Source: Panulirus ornatus (lineage: Eukaryota > Arthropoda > Malacostraca > Decapoda > Palinuridae). Taken from it: a stretch of 64,000 nucleotides of DNA. Location: positions 27,011,894-27,075,893 of the forward strand of contig NC_092231.1 of assembly GCF_036320965.1 (NCBI RefSeq), given 5' to 3'. The translations under genes were made by a program, and so were the position numbers. Position 1 is the stretch's first letter; each line of letters opens with the position of its first letter. Below the pieces are notes generated by a model. The model had not been told where the DNA came from. It searched no databases and saw nothing but the letters and a program-made list of their open reading frames with translations. Shown here in pieces: positions 46,289 through 59,249 of the stretch.

Positions 46289-48785
46289 TTTTTTTTTTTT
46301 TTTTTTTTTTTTATACTTTGTCGCTGTCTCCCGCGTTTGCGAGGTAGCGCAAGGAAACAGACGAAAGAAATGGCCCAACCCCCCCCATACACATGTACAT
46401 ACACACGTCCACACACGCAAATATACATACCTACACAGCTTTCCATGGTTTACCCCGGACGCTTCACATGCCTTGATTCAATCCACTGACAGCACGTCAA
46501 CCCCTGTACACCACATCGCTCCAATTCACTCTATTCCTTGCCCTCCTTTCACCCTCCTGCATGTTCAGGCCCCGATCACACAAAATCCTTTTCACTCCAT
46601 CTTTCCACCTCCAATTTGGTCTCCCTCTTCTCCTCGTTCCCTCCACCTCCGACACATATATCCTCTTGGTCAATCTTTCCTCACTCATTCTCTCCATGTG
46701 CCCAAACCATTTCAAAACACCCTCTTCTGCTCTCTCAACCACGCTCTTTTTATTTCCACACATCTCTCTTACCCTTACGTTACTTACTCGATCAAACCAC
46801 CTCACACCACACATTGTCCTCAAACATCTCATTTCCAGCACATCCATCCTCCTGCGCACAACTCTATCCATAGCCCACGCCTCGCAACCATACAACATTG
46901 TTGGAACTACTATTCCTTCAAACATACCCATTTTTGCTTTCCGGGATAATGTTCTCGACTTCCACACATTTTTCAAGGCTCCCAAAATTTTCGCCCCCTC
47001 CCCCACCCTATGATCCACTTCCGCTTCCATGGTTCCATCCGCTGACAGATCCACTCCCAGATATCTAAAACACTTCACTTCCTCCAGTTTTTCTCCATTC
47101 AAACTCACCTCCCAATTGACTTGACCCTCAACCCTACTGTACCTAATAACCTTGCTCTTATTCACATTTACTCTTAACTTTCTTCTTCCACACACTTTAC
47201 CAAACTCCGTCACCAGCTTCTGCAGTTTCTCACATGAATCCGCCACCAGCGCTGTATCATCAGCGAACAACAACTGACTCACTTCCCAAGCTCTCTCATC
47301 CCCAACAGACTTCATACCTGCCCCTCTTTCCAAGACTCTTGCATTTACCTCCCTAACAACCCCATCCATAAACAAATTAAACAACCATGGAGACATCACA
47401 CACCCCTGCCGCAAACCTACATTCACTGAGAACCAATCACTTTCCTCTCTTCCTACACGTACACATGCCTTACATCCTCGATAAAAACTTTTCACTGCTT
47501 CTAACAACTTGCCTCCCACACCATATATTCTTAATACCTTCCACAGAGCATCTCTATCAACTCTATCATATGCCTTCTCCAGATCCATAAATGCTACATA
47601 CAAATCCATTTGCTTTTCTAAGTATTTCTCGCATACATTCTTCAAAGCAAACACCTGATCCACACATCCTCTTCCACTTCTGAAACCACACTGCTCTTCC
47701 CCAATCTGATGCTCTGTACATGCCTTCACCCTCTCAATCAATACTCTCCCATATAATTTACCAGGAATACTCAACAAACTTATACCTCTGTAATTTGAGC
47801 ACTCACTCTTATCCCCTTTGCCTTTGTACAATGGCACTATGCACGCATTCCGCCAATCCTCAGGCACCTCACCATGAGTCATACATACATTAAATAACCT
47901 TACCAACCATTCAACAATACAGTCACCCCCTTTTTTAATAAATTCCAAATCATTTTCCCTAACCCTCTCACTTTGCACACCACCTCGACCCAAACACCCT
48001 ATATCTGCCACTCTGTCATCAGACACATTCAACAAACCTTCAAAATACTCATTCCATCTCCTTCTCACATCACCACTACTTGTTATCACCTCCCCATTTA
48101 CGCCCTTCACTGAAGTTCCCATTTGCTCCCTTGTCTTACGCACCCTATTTACCTCCTTCCAGAACATCTTTTTATTCTCCCTAAAATTTACTGATAGTCT
48201 CTCACCCCAACTCTCATTTGCCCTTTTTTCACCTCTTGCACCTTTCTCTTGACCTCCTGTCTCTTTCTTTTATACTTCTCCCACTCAATTGCATTTTTTC
48301 CCTGCAAAAATCGTCCAAATGCCTCTCTCTTCTCTTTCACTAATACTCTTACTTCTTCATCCCACCACTCACTACCCTTTCTAAACAGCCCACCTCCCAC
48401 TCTTCTCATGCCACAAGCATCTTTTGCGCAATCCATCACTGATTCCCTAAATACATCCCATTCCTCCCCCACTCCCCTTACTTCCATTGTTCTCACCTTT
48501 TTCCATTCTGTACACAGTCTCTCCTGATACTTCTTCACACAGGTCTCCTTCCCAAGCTCACTTACTCTCACCACCTTCTTCACCCCAACATTCACTCTTC
48601 TTTTCTGAAAACCCATACTAATCTTCACCTTAGCCTCCACAAGATAATGATCAGACATCCCTCCAGTTGCACCTCTCAGCACATTGACATCCAAAAGTCT
48701 CTCTTTCGCACGCCTGTCAATTAACACGTAATCCAATAACGCTCTCTGGCCATCTCTCCTACTTACATAAGTATACTTATGTATA
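46289..48785 (-). mobile_element. RTE-clade LINE, 5'-truncated young copy with a 78-bp in-frame deletion
   Basis: Minus strand from a T-run at 46289, short 3' UTR, and a 556-codon frame (46497-48167) holding RT: YRGISLLSIPGKLY, QCGFRSGRGCVDQ, VAFMDLEKAYDRVD, LRQGCVMSP, LLFADDTALVAD and the C-terminal tail. Between ENDL and EFIKKGG, 26 residues present in sister copies are missing (break near 47947), including the GLDG motif. A frameshift near 48225 separates a second frame (48188-48826) with the SDHYLVEAKV end of the endonuclease. It is truncated at HKYTYVSRRD near 48782. Confidence 0.88.
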
Positions 48786-49079
48786 CTTATTTGAGTTATT
48801 TGGATGTAAATACTATGATGAATCAATGCTTAGCTTTTGTCATCAAAAGTACCAACACTGATAAACCAATGATGAATACAGCCACTTATTTATCATTTGT
48901 TTTTTCTATAGTTTAAATAACATGCGAGATGCTTTCCATTCTCCTTGGGAGTAGTATGCATGTGTATGTGGTGTCTTGAAGGGTGACGAAGATTCATCCT
49001 GCAGTATCCGTTGTCCTCTGCCAAGAATGGCAAATACATCATCATATTTCTCTCTATCTTTCTCCTAACATTCAGTGCT
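48786..49079. other. Spacer, nothing recognised
   Basis: AT-rich; no gene or element identified. Confidence 0.35.
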
Positions 49080-49640
49080 CAGTGTACACATCATTTAATG
49101 ATATGCCAATATATCAGGATTGGTTGATGTACTGGCTTCAGGACAATTTTGACTGTGTCCAATCAAGAGTGTTGAGAGCCAGCACGGGTCATAAGGCAAA
49201 CCTTGCTTGCCCCCACCCACACACACACATTCTAATTTTGGCTTTGCATAAGATATGATCAGTTTGCTGAATATTTCCTTATTCATATACTTGAAAGCTA
49301 CTCTAAAATTTGCCGGAAGCACTGATTCCTTTACTGTTCTGGCTACAGTATAGAGATGATGTCAACATCTAAGTCCTTCTCACACACAGAATCCTGAAGC
49401 TTATTTCTTGCTAGTTCATGATCATAATGAAGTAGTCTTTTACTTTGTCTCATCCTTATAAATTTGCTTGGGTTGAATTTCATCAACCATGCATCAGATC
49501 AATTTTGGAGTCTGTTAGGGTCCCTTGTCAGCTAATGCAATCCTCCCCGCTTTCCACTTCCATCATTACTCTTGCATTACCTGCAATCATACTCAGGTAA
49601 GAGTCCATACCTTCAGGCAATTCATCCACATAAATCTAGA
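49080..49640 (-). mobile_element. CR1/L2-like LINE fragment, RT palm to thumb
   Basis: Minus-strand decayed RT: a VDLPEGMDSYL block near 49595-49640 (the VNDLPEGI.S motif that precedes the catalytic FADD), an SDAWLMKFNPSK block near 49470-49505 (motif D region), and AFKYMNKEIFSKLIISYAKPKLE near 49235-49310. Stops and frame changes are frequent. It shares the KEIFSKL stretch with 17.4 kb, so both are from one family. Confidence 0.6.
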
Positions 49641-49679
49641 AGAGCAAGCATTCCAACATTCAGATATGCTGCAATTACC

Positions 49680-49835
49680 TGGAAATGCTACCAACACAAT
49701 AAAATGCTGTTAACATCGAATAATGCCAGCAACACTCAGAAATGCTACGAACACACAGAAATACTGACAACAACCAAGAATGTTGCCAACACCAAAGAAT
49801 GCTTTGAACACCAAGGAAAGCTACAAGCATTTTAT
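49680..49835. repeat. Degenerate short tandem repeat, unit about 23 bp
   Basis: Seven or so drifting units of the form aatgct-cnaacac-nagaa. It encodes periodic peptides in several frames. Confidence 0.7.
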
Positions 49836-50265
49836 CACGTGACTCTGCTGCCAGTGAGAGAGAGGGCTCAGGTAGTAAAGTAATGGCCCTTCCCATGACC
49901 CCTGCAAATTTAAAGCATACTCATCTAACTTCACTTTAATGTGTGACTGCCACCAGTGAGAGCGAGGGCTCAGGTGGTAGTGTATTGGCTTCTAGTACGC
50001 CAGCTAACTCAAGGATTATACTGTCCTCTACCCTTGGAGCAACCCATTAGGTAGTAAGTTGTTAACAACAGCAGCCTAGGGTGGTACTACAGTCCTGATT
50101 GAAAGGCATCAAAGTGGTGCCCAGAATCATCTTACACCCTCCATGTCAGGATTGCTGGTTTTACTTTCTGTCTCATCAAAACAGGACTACCAGGCTAGTC
50201 CTACCATCTTCTTACAAGCACCACACCCCTAATCAAACCTTGCTAATATTACTTCTTTCATACAA
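49836..50265. other. Spacer with a small dispersed direct repeat
   Basis: The string gagcgagggctcaggtggta near 49958 echoes gagagagggctcaggtagta near 49857. No gene seen. Confidence 0.4.
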
Positions 50266-50799
50266 GTACTCTTGCCAATTCCTGTCTGCTCAAACATTTG
50301 TAAGTATTATCATGATAGAATCAGTCAAATCTATGGCCCCTAGTCCCTTGCATTATGGGGGTATTAAGAATCTCCGGGTTTCTGCCTGATTCTAATGCAA
50401 ATTAGAGGGAGGGCTCTAGCAACAGTAGTACCAGCCCCTCCCATGACATTTCTCTGTGAGACCTTCCTCTTTTTCTATTCACAATTCCAACATCTGTGGT
50501 CTCTCTAGTAACTTCTCAGTTGAACACCATCTGTACTCTTGACAATTTCTGTCTGCTCAAACATTTGTAAGTATTATCATCATAGAATCAGTCAAATCTA
50601 TGGCCCCTAGTCCCTTGCATTATGGGGGTATTAAGAATCTCTGGGTTTCTGCCTGATTCTAATGCAAATTAGAGGGAGGGCTCTAGCAATAGTAGTACCT
50701 GCCCCTCCCATGACCTTTCTCTGTGAGACCTTCCTCTTTTTCTATTCACTATTCCAACATCTGTGGTCTCTCTAGTAACTTCTCAGTTGAACACCATCT
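50266..50799. repeat. 267-bp tandem duplication forming the leader of the Jockey-like LINE
   Basis: Unit 50266-50532 (gtactcttgccaatt ... gaacaccatctg) is repeated at 50533-50799 with few differences. The second unit runs directly into the LINE ORF, and the first ends with a truncated repeat of its first codons. Confidence 0.9.
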
Positions 50800-53540
50800 G
50801 TTAAGTACCTCTCCTCATATCTTACTTCTGTCTGAGACACAGATGTCTAATTATGTTTCCACTAGTCCCTTTTTCATATTCAATCATAACCACTCACAAT
50901 TCCAGTTCAAAGGTGGTGTTCGTGCTTATTCCAACACAAACACACCTCTTGCATGCCTTAAGGACCTTGAGTCTCCAAACTTTGATGTTATGTGGCTCAA
51001 AGTCTGTCACCCTACTACCACCCTTGTCCTTTGTTTCATCTACTGCTCTCTTAATTCTACAAATTTCATATTCTTCTTCAACTGTCAAAACTCCTAGTAT
51101 GAGACTTTGACATCCTCTCACCCATAAGCTGAGATCCTTTACCTTGGGGATTTCAATATTCACCAGAGGGAATGATTGAATTCCTCCCATACAGATGGTG
51201 GAGGGATCGAAGCCCTCACATTCTCCATTCTCAATGATTTAGAACAAATTATCTCCCACTCTACCCATATACCTAACCACTGTGACTACTCTCCTAATAT
51301 TCTGGATTTGTTTTTCACCTCTAGTCCATCACGCAGTAAATACATAATCTTGCCCCCAATCGGTTCATCAGATCAATCTCTCATAAATGTATCTTATCTA
51401 TCCCCCTCCAACAGCCCCTTCTAAGTGCAACTACTGGCACCTCAACAAAGCTGACTGGAATAACTTACGTAACTTCTTTTCTGACTTTCCTTGGGTAAAT
51501 TACTGTCTCTTATGTGGTGATGCTTATGTCTCTGCTAAAAGTGTTACAGAAGTTATTCTTGCGGGAATGGAAACATTCATCCCCTCTTCTTCCAATGCTA
51601 CTTCTTCATCCAATCCAATCCATGATTGAACCACTCTTGTTTTGAGGCCATGCAGACAAGGAATCAAGCATATTGGGCTTGGAAAAAATCTCCTTCCTCT
51701 AGCTCTTATTCAACTTTCATCACTGCCTATAACTGCTGCAAGCACATTATCCATGAGGTGAAGCATTCCTTTATTCAAAGGAAGTGCAATAACCTCTCTT
51801 CATCATCCACTGATAGGTCTTTCTGGTCTTTAGCTAAGGGCATCTCTAACAACTTCTGTCACTACCTTTCTGTCACTTTTCCTTTCTGACAGTACTATAG
51901 CTGTATCTCCTGTTGACAAAGCAACACTCTTTGGTTCCCATTTCTCCTCTAATGCCACCTTGGATGACTAATATTCCTTCACCCCCTGATGCTCCTCTAA
52001 CTAAACCTATGCTTCTTCCTGTAATCTCTTTACAGACTGTCCGAAAAGTGCTTCTTTCTCAAGGTTTATGGTCCTGATGGCATTCATCCCTTATACTGAA
52101 AGAGTGCCTCTGAACTTGCACCTGTGCTTACTCATCTCTTTCATTTGTGCTTAAAAACCAAAACTTTTCTTTCTCCTTGGAAACATGGTGTGATACAACC
52201 CATCTTAAGAAGGTTGACCTTTCTGACCCTTCTAGCTATCGTCCTACTGCTTTTACATCTACAATTTCCAGTCTTTGAATCACTCCTCAACTTGCATATC
52301 CCTAAAAACTCAAAAATCAGTCTTCTCTCTGATCAAAAGTATGGTTCTGTAAGGTGAGATACACTGGTGATATTCTTCCCTATCTTACTAATGTCTGGTT
52401 ATCATCCCTGAAAGATTTTGGGGAGTCATATGTAGATGCCCTTGACATATCTAAGGCTAATGACAGGGTATGGCATCAGGGTCTCATCTCTAAGCTCCCC
52501 TCTTTTGGTTTCCTCCCTCACTTTGCTCCTTGATATTTAGCTTCCTCTCTGGCCAATCAATCTCTGTGGTTGTTGATGTATCAGCATTCCCCCTTCTCCC
52601 CATCAACAGTGGTGTACCTCAAGGTTCTGCCTTTTTCTCCTTTTTTTCAACGATTTCCTCTCCACCTCAAATTCCAATGCACTCACATTGATGACTCAAC
52701 ACTGCATTCATCCACATCTTTCAATTCTGCTCTCTCTTCTCTCACTTGATTTGCATCTTGTCTTGACACAGCTTCCTCAATAAACTCAGACTTGGACAGG
52801 ATATCTCAGTGGGGTACACAAAACCGTGTTAAGTTTAATGCCTCCAAGACCTAGTTTTTACCCATCTCTCTATCAAAAAGTCCTCACAACTCATGTCTCC
52901 TTTGACTGTTCTGTAATTCCACCTCTTGACTCAATGAACATACTTGGTATTACTGCAACATCCACTCTTTCCTGGAAACCTCACATTATGGTAACAGCTA
53001 AGTCTGCCTCTAAGAAACTGGGTGTCCTGTTTAGATGTAGGAACTTCTTCTCTTCTGAACAGTTGTCCCATTTATACAAGGGATTGATTTGTCCTTGTAT
53101 GGACTACTGCTCTCACATTTGGGTTGGTTCTAGCTCTTCATCTTTACTTGATAAAGTTGAGTCGAAAGTGGTCTGACTTATAAACTGTCCCAGGCTAACT
53201 TCCAAACTTGACCCTCCTTGCCTTACACTGCAACCTTGATTCACTTTCCCTCTTCTATAGGTATCACTTTAGTTTTTGCTCCTGAGAGCTGGCTGCTGCA
53301 TCACTGATCATTGTGTGGCCATCTACAACTCAAGGGTGGGCTGTTTTGATACCTGCTTCTTTCCCTACACATCGAAGCTTTGGAACTCTGCCTTCTCATG
53401 TCTTTCCCAATAACTATGATATGGCACATTTCAAAGGACAGCTTCTTTCACTTCCTTCCAAAATTTGTAAATACTTTCCCTTGTCTTTTCTTTTTCCATT
53501 TCATAATTCTCTCTGTATTTCAATTAAGATCCAGCCCTGA
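50723..53540 (+). mobile_element. Jockey-like LINE, nearly complete but decayed
   Basis: Endonuclease: HYSNICGLSSNFSVEHHLLS near 50738-50805, LLLSETQMS near 50822-50850, LGDFNIH near 51138-51160, NILDLFFTSS near 51298-51328, GSSDQSLINVSYL near 51363-51402. RT: YGPDGIHPLY near 52062-52095 followed by a stop, then HIDDSTLH near 52680-52710, where YADD should be. The SASKKLGVLFRCRNFFSS then YKGLICPCMDYCSHIW tail lies near 53005-53125, and SKLWNS near 53372. At least ten stops or frameshifts. The Jockey affiliation is from the block order and wording of these motifs; CR1-like is the alternative. Confidence 0.75.
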
Positions 53541-54399
53541 TGTGGTACTTTTGTCCATGACTGGAGCCTTCAACATAAAAAAACTTACTCTCTTTGAAAG
53601 AGAGTGGGACTCTAGTGAAATTTGTATGGGCCTCTTCTCTCTATTTCTTCAAATTTTTAAGAACTTACAAAATGACGATCCTAAATTAGGACAGCAATAA
53701 ACTTACACACAAAGGAAAATATAAGGAGAGCATTTAACAACAACGAGAAAGACCCTTAATGCCTATAATGTAGCAATCACTATAAAGACACTGAACCCTT
53801 ACTGCTCACTTGTGCTGCACTCTCCCCGCATAGACATATACAAAACATCACTACACTTTATATGACCTGCGTTTCCACCCAGTGTGACATGGCCAGCTCC
53901 CTGAGTGATGTAGGAGCCCAACAGAAGATAGATGGGACTCCTGGGACAAGAAAGTATGAGGATGACAGTTTTTGCTTTACACATAAAAAAATAAATCAGA
54001 TTTGAAAGAAAAGAGGAGCTCATTTCAAGGCTCCTTGATTTACTCAGGCCCTGAGGCAGCAGCCCTCCAACCCAATAATGGTAAAACATAAAAGTGTATG
54101 GTTTTATAATGAAAATAAAAAAGTTTTCCGTGACATGCATTTTTATGTGTATGTACAAAACTACTAAATATGTCTTAACTGATTTCATCAAGGTATCGTT
54201 GCTCACATAAGAAATGTGAAGTTTAAGGCAGGTTTTGCAATAAAGTATTGTGTGATTGAATTTCTTTATACTTTTTCATCTACCCATGCATGAAGTAGAT
54301 GAAACCAGTCTACATGTCCTTATCAATAAACCAAAAGTCTACTATGTCACAATTATAAAATGTATATGTAAATTCAGGCCATCCATGCCCTCATCTGCT
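53541..54399. other. No gene recognised
   Basis: Probably the 3' flank of the Jockey-like LINE. A 135-codon minus-strand frame (53799-54206) has no recognisable domain. Confidence 0.35.
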
Positions 54400-54790
54400 T
54401 GCTCCTGTGGAAGTCTACTACACTCTCCCTCACCAACACCATAATCTCTTTCCTTAGCCACGACATGCTTCCTCATCATCAACACTCCCTCTCCAGCCAT
54501 CAAAACATCCCTCACCACTACCATGCCCTTACATCCTTATCACTATCACTTTCTCCCTTTCCTGGCTACCATACCTTCCTCCACAACCACCACCACACCC
54601 ACCTACCCTTTCCATCGCATCCTCCCATACCATCACCATAACTCCCTCCCATATCACAACCAACACTCCCTCTCTCCACATCTATCACACCCTCTCTCAA
54701 AACCATCAATCCTTCCTCTCCCTCTCTGGCTACCACACCCTCGCTTACTACCACCACTTCCTCCATTCCTGGCCACCATACCCAGAATGG
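54400..54790. repeat. C/T- and CA-rich low-complexity tract
   Basis: Pyrimidine-rich sequence with recurring ccatca, ccaccac and ctccct strings. Frames through it are compositional artefacts. Confidence 0.7.
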
Positions 54791-55650
54791 CTGATAGCAC
54801 TATTCAGTGGTTCCAAGCACTTGCCCTGACTTTTGCTGTCTCCATGCCCTCTAAACTGTTGGCACAGCCTTCTTGCTCAACAACAAAATATTTTCCCAAA
54901 CTATCCCACTCCAGGAACAAAGAGTTTCTTACCTCCCAAGGAAATGGATGAATGATTGGCAACTGTGCATGGGGGTTAGTTGTCATACATTTGGCAACTT
55001 CCTGTAACTGGCAACCATCCTCCTCACTCATCAATCTGACAAAATTATACACTTCAGTCTCATCCTCCTCATCAGATATATCAGGTTGAGGCAAATTTTC
55101 CTCCTAAGCTGATGATTTATCTGACACTTGCCTTGTTTTGGAGGGTATGAGTATTCTCTAATATCTATGTAGGTGATGAATTTGCAGTAAGTGGCAGCAT
55201 GCTTCATGAAATTGATAGACATCTACCCAGTGATAACATGAAGGGTAATCAGGTCTGTAGGCACATCCAGTGACTTATCCATTGTTTGGGTCATCATCTG
55301 TGAGCATCCATCTATGAAATTCAACACCCAAATAACTCAACTTGTGGTGGGACAGCAAACTACTAAGTTAAGGATGATATCCCACAACTACACTTGCCTC
55401 ATCTGATAACAGTAACACCAAAAGGGGTCACCACTTTACTATGAGGTATAGAATGCAAAGATTAGATGTTTAGAGGAAAATTTTCCAGCTGGGTAATGGA
55501 AGTTCAAGTGAACAAAGGCTAAAAAGTTTTATTTAGACAATATGGTCAAACACCTTCTTAAGTGGTTAATGAGATATAAACTGAAGTGGAAATTATATGA
55601 TGGGTAAACCTAACATAAACCAAACAGCACCATTATCTATATGTATTTTC
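54791..55650. other. Unassigned stretch with a minus-strand acidic frame
   Basis: A minus-strand frame at 54804-55094 reads PQPDISDEEDETEVYNFVRL, acidic like the C-terminal linkers of DNA transposases, but no catalytic motif is visible. No gene call made. Confidence 0.3.
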
Positions 55651-55654
55651 TTTT

Positions 55655-55888
55655 TTATATACTATTCGCCATTTCCCACGTTAGCGAGGTAGTGTTAAGA
55701 AAGGAGGACTAAGCCTTTGAGGGAAATCCTCACTTGGCCCCCTTCACCATTCTTTCTTTTAGAATTTGGAAAAGTAAAAATGAGAGGGGAGGATTTCAAG
55801 CCACCCACTCCCTCCCATTTTAGCCGCCTTCTACGATACTCAGGGAATACATAGGAAGTATTCTTTCTACCCTATCCCCAGGGATTAT
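55655..55888 (-). mobile_element. Composite SINE-like element, diverged full-length copy
   Basis: Minus strand: tactattcgccatttcccac (tail and hairpin), gttaagaaaggaggactaag (core arm, diverged), the cattttagccgccttctacg and ctatccccagggatta head. It is older than the 20-21 kb copies. Confidence 0.75.
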
Positions 55889-55900
55889 ATATAGATATAT

Positions 55901-57585
55901 ACTTATTTATTATTATTTCATTTTGCTTAGTCGCTGTCTCCCACGTTAGCGAGGTAGCGCAAGGAAACAGACAAAAGAAATGGCCCAACCCACCCACATA
56001 CACATGTATAAACATACACGTCCACACACGCACATATACATGCCTATACATCTCAATGTATACATATATATACACACACAGACATATACATATATACACA
56101 TGTACATAATCCATACTGTCTGCCTTTATTCATTCCCATCGCCACCTCGCCACACGAAATAACAACCCCCTCCCCCATCATGTGCGCGAGGTACCGCTAG
56201 GAAAAGGCAACAAAGGCCCCATTCGTTCACATTCAGTCTCTAGCTGTCATATATTAATGCACCGAAACCACAGCTCCCTTTCCACATCCAGGCCCCACAC
56301 AACTTTCCATGGTTTACCCCAGACGCTTCACATGCCCTGGTTCAATCCATAGACAGCACGTCGACCCCGGTATACCACATCATTCCAATTCACTCTATTC
56401 CTTGCACGCCTTTCACCCTCCTGCATGTTCAGGCCCCGATCGCTCAAAATCATTTTCACTCCATCTTTCCACCTCCAATTTGGTCTCCCACTTCTCCTCG
56501 TTCCCTCCACCTCTGACACATATATCCTCTTGGTCAATCTTTCCTCACTCATTCTCTCCATATGACCAAACCATTTCAAAACACCCTCTTCTGCTCTCTG
56601 AACCACACTCTTTTTATTACCACACATCTCTCTTACCCTATTATTACTTACTCGATCAATCCACTTCACAACACATATTGTCCTCAAACATTTCATTTCC
56701 AGCACATCCACCCTCCTGCGCACAACTCTATCCATAGCCCACGCCTCGCAACCATACAACATTGTTGGAACCACTATTCCTTCAAACATATCCATTTTTG
56801 CTTTCCGAGACAATGTTCTCGACTTCCACACATTCTTCAAGGTTCCCAGAACTTTCGCCCCCTCCCCCACCCTATGATTCACTTCCGCTTCCATGGTTCC
56901 ATCCGCTGCCAAATCCACTCCCAGATATCCAAAGCACTTCACTTTCTCCAGTTTTTCTCCATTCAAACTTACCTCCCAATTGACTTGACAATCAACCCTA
57001 CTGCGCCTAATAACCTTGCTCTTATTCACATTTACTCTCAACTTTCTTCTTTCACACACTTTATCAAACTCAGTCACCAGCTTCTGCAGTTTCTCACATG
57101 AATCAGCCACCAGCGCTGTATCATCAGCGAACAACAACTGACTCACTTCCCAAGCTCTCTCATCTACAACAGACTGCATACTTGCCCCTCTTTCCAAAAC
57201 TCTTGCATTCATCTCCCTAACAACCTCATCCATAAACAAATTAAACAACCAAGGAGACATCACACACCCCTGCCGCAAACCTACATTCACTGAGAACCAA
57301 TCACTTTCCTCTCTTCCTACACGTACACATGCCTTACATCCTCGATAAAAACTTTTCACTGCTTCTAACAACTTGCCTCCCACACCATATATTCTTAATA
57401 CCTTCCACAGAGCATCTCTATCAGCTCTATCATATGCCTTCTCCAGATCCATAAATGCTGCATATAAATCCATTTGCCTTTCTAAGTATTTCTCACATAC
57501 ATTCTTCAAAGCAAACACCTGATCCACACATCCTCTACCACTTCTGAAACCACACTGCTCTTCCCCAATCTAATGCTCTGTACAT
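55901..57585 (-). mobile_element. RTE-clade LINE, long-3'-UTR subfamily, 5'-truncated
   Basis: Minus strand: an (AAT)-rich tail (acttatttattattatttca), terminal hairpin, long 3' UTR, and a 399-codon open frame (56328-57527) from MDQVFALKNVCEKYLE through VAFMDLEKAYDRADRD-like (AAFMDLEKAYDRADRD), LRQGCVMSP, QLLFADDTALVAD and FGYLGVDLAADG to the tail, with KMILSDRG (Ser subfamily). The catalytic Asp pair is intact. The first 776 bases match 63227-64000 almost perfectly. Confidence 0.88.
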
Positions 57586-59170
57586 GCATCCATCCTCCTC
57601 TGCACAACTCTATATATAGCCCATGCCTCGCAACTATATATCATTGTTAGAACCACTATTTCTTCAAACACCCATTTTTGCTTTCCAAGACAATGTTCTC
57701 ACCTTAAACACATTTTTCAATGCTCCAGAACTTTTGCCCCCTCCCCCACCCTGTGACTCACTTCCACTTCCATGGTTCCATCCGCCGCCAAATCCACTCC
57801 CAGATATCTAAAACACTCCACTTCCTCCATTTTTTCTCCATTCAAACTTACCTCCCAATTGACTTATCCCTCAACCCTAATGAACCTAATAACCTTGCTC
57901 TTATTCACATTCACTCTCAGCTTTCTTCTTTCATACCCTTTACCAAACTCAGTCAACAGCTTCTGCAGTTTCTCACATGAATCAGCCACCAGCCTTGTTT
58001 CATCAGTGAACAACAACTGACTCACTTCCCAAACCCTCTCATCCAGAACAGACTCCATACTTGCCCCTTTCTCCAAAACTCTTGCATTCACCTCCGTAAC
58101 AACCCCATCCATAAACAAATTAAACAACCATGGAGACATCACGCACCCCTGCCACAAACTGACATTCACTGAGAACCAATCACTTTCCTTTCTTCCTACT
58201 TGTACACATGCCTTACATCCTCGATAAAATGTTTTCGCTGTTTCTAACAACTTTTCTCCCACACCATATATTCTTAATACCTTCCACAGAGCATCTCGAT
58301 CAACTCTATTATATGCCTTCTCCAGATCCATAAATGCTACATACAAATCCATTTGCTTTTCTAAGTATTTCTCACATACATTCTTCAAAGGAAACACCTG
58401 ATCCACCCATCCTCTACCACTTTTGAAACCACACTGCTCTTCCCTAATGTGATGTTCTGTTCATGCTTTCACCCTCTTAATCATTACCCTCCCATATAAT
58501 TTCCCAGGAATACTCAACAAACTTATACCTCTTTTATATGAGCACTCGGTTTTATCCCTTTGCCTTTGTACAATGGCACTATGCATGCATTCAACCAATC
58601 CTAAGGCACCTCACCATGAGCCATACATACATTAAATATCCTTACCAAACAGTCAACAACACAGTCACCCGTTTTTTTTTTTTTAATGATTCCACTGCAA
58701 TGCCATCCAAGCCCAATGCCTTGCCAGCAAAGCTTTTACTACCTCTTCTCTGTTTACCAAATCATTCTCCCTAACCCTCTCACTTCACACACCACCTCGA
58801 CCAAAATACCCTATATCTGCCACTCTATCATCTAACACATTCAACAAACCTTCAAAATACTCACTCCATCTCCTCACATCACCACTACTTGTTATCCCTT
58901 CTACTTGTTATCACCTCCCCATTAGCTCCGTTCACTGATGTTCCCATTTGTTCTATTGTCTTATGCACTTTATTTACCTCCTTCTAAGCCCCTTTTTATT
59001 CTCCCTAAAATTTAATGATACTCTCACCCCAACTTTCATTTGCCCTCTTTTCACCTCTTGCACCTTTCTCTTGACCTTCTTCCTCTTTCTTTTATACATC
59101 TACAGTCATTTGCACTATTTCCCTACAAAACTCATCCAAATGTGTCTCTCTTCTCTTTCACAATGGCACT
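57586..59170 (-). mobile_element. Older RTE-clade LINE copy lying against the previous one
   Basis: Minus-strand piece truncated at its 3' side (starts at the RVVQRRMD segment near 57586-57610, no 3' UTR). RT blocks: QLLFTDETRLVAD near 57980-58020 (FADD reads FTDE, inactive), LWQGCVMSPWLFNLF near 58110-58155, VAFMDLEKAYNRVDRD near 58295-58345, then the linker back to a WEM/ERVSLNFREN-like region near 59030. Many stops. Confidence 0.8.
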
Positions 59171-59235
59171 ATGCAAGCATTCCGCCAATCCTCAGGCACC
59201 TTACCATGAGTTATGCATACACTAAATAATTAAAT
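59155..59235 (-). mobile_element. Short RTE RT fragment
   Basis: The minus strand matches the HGEVPEDWRNACIVPL block (cattccgccaatcctcaggc) and then turns AT-rich. A stray piece at the junction of two opposed copies. Confidence 0.6.
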
Positions 59236-59249
59236 ATATATATTTAATA

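Noticed and set aside
46270..46312. Target-site duplication for the 46.3-48.8 kb RTE copy
   Set aside because: The flanks (accaaatgag and acttatttgag) share only a few bases, not enough to call.
53799..54206. 135-codon minus-strand frame as a zinc-knuckle protein
   Set aside because: The expected CCHC spacing is absent and composition is AT-driven.
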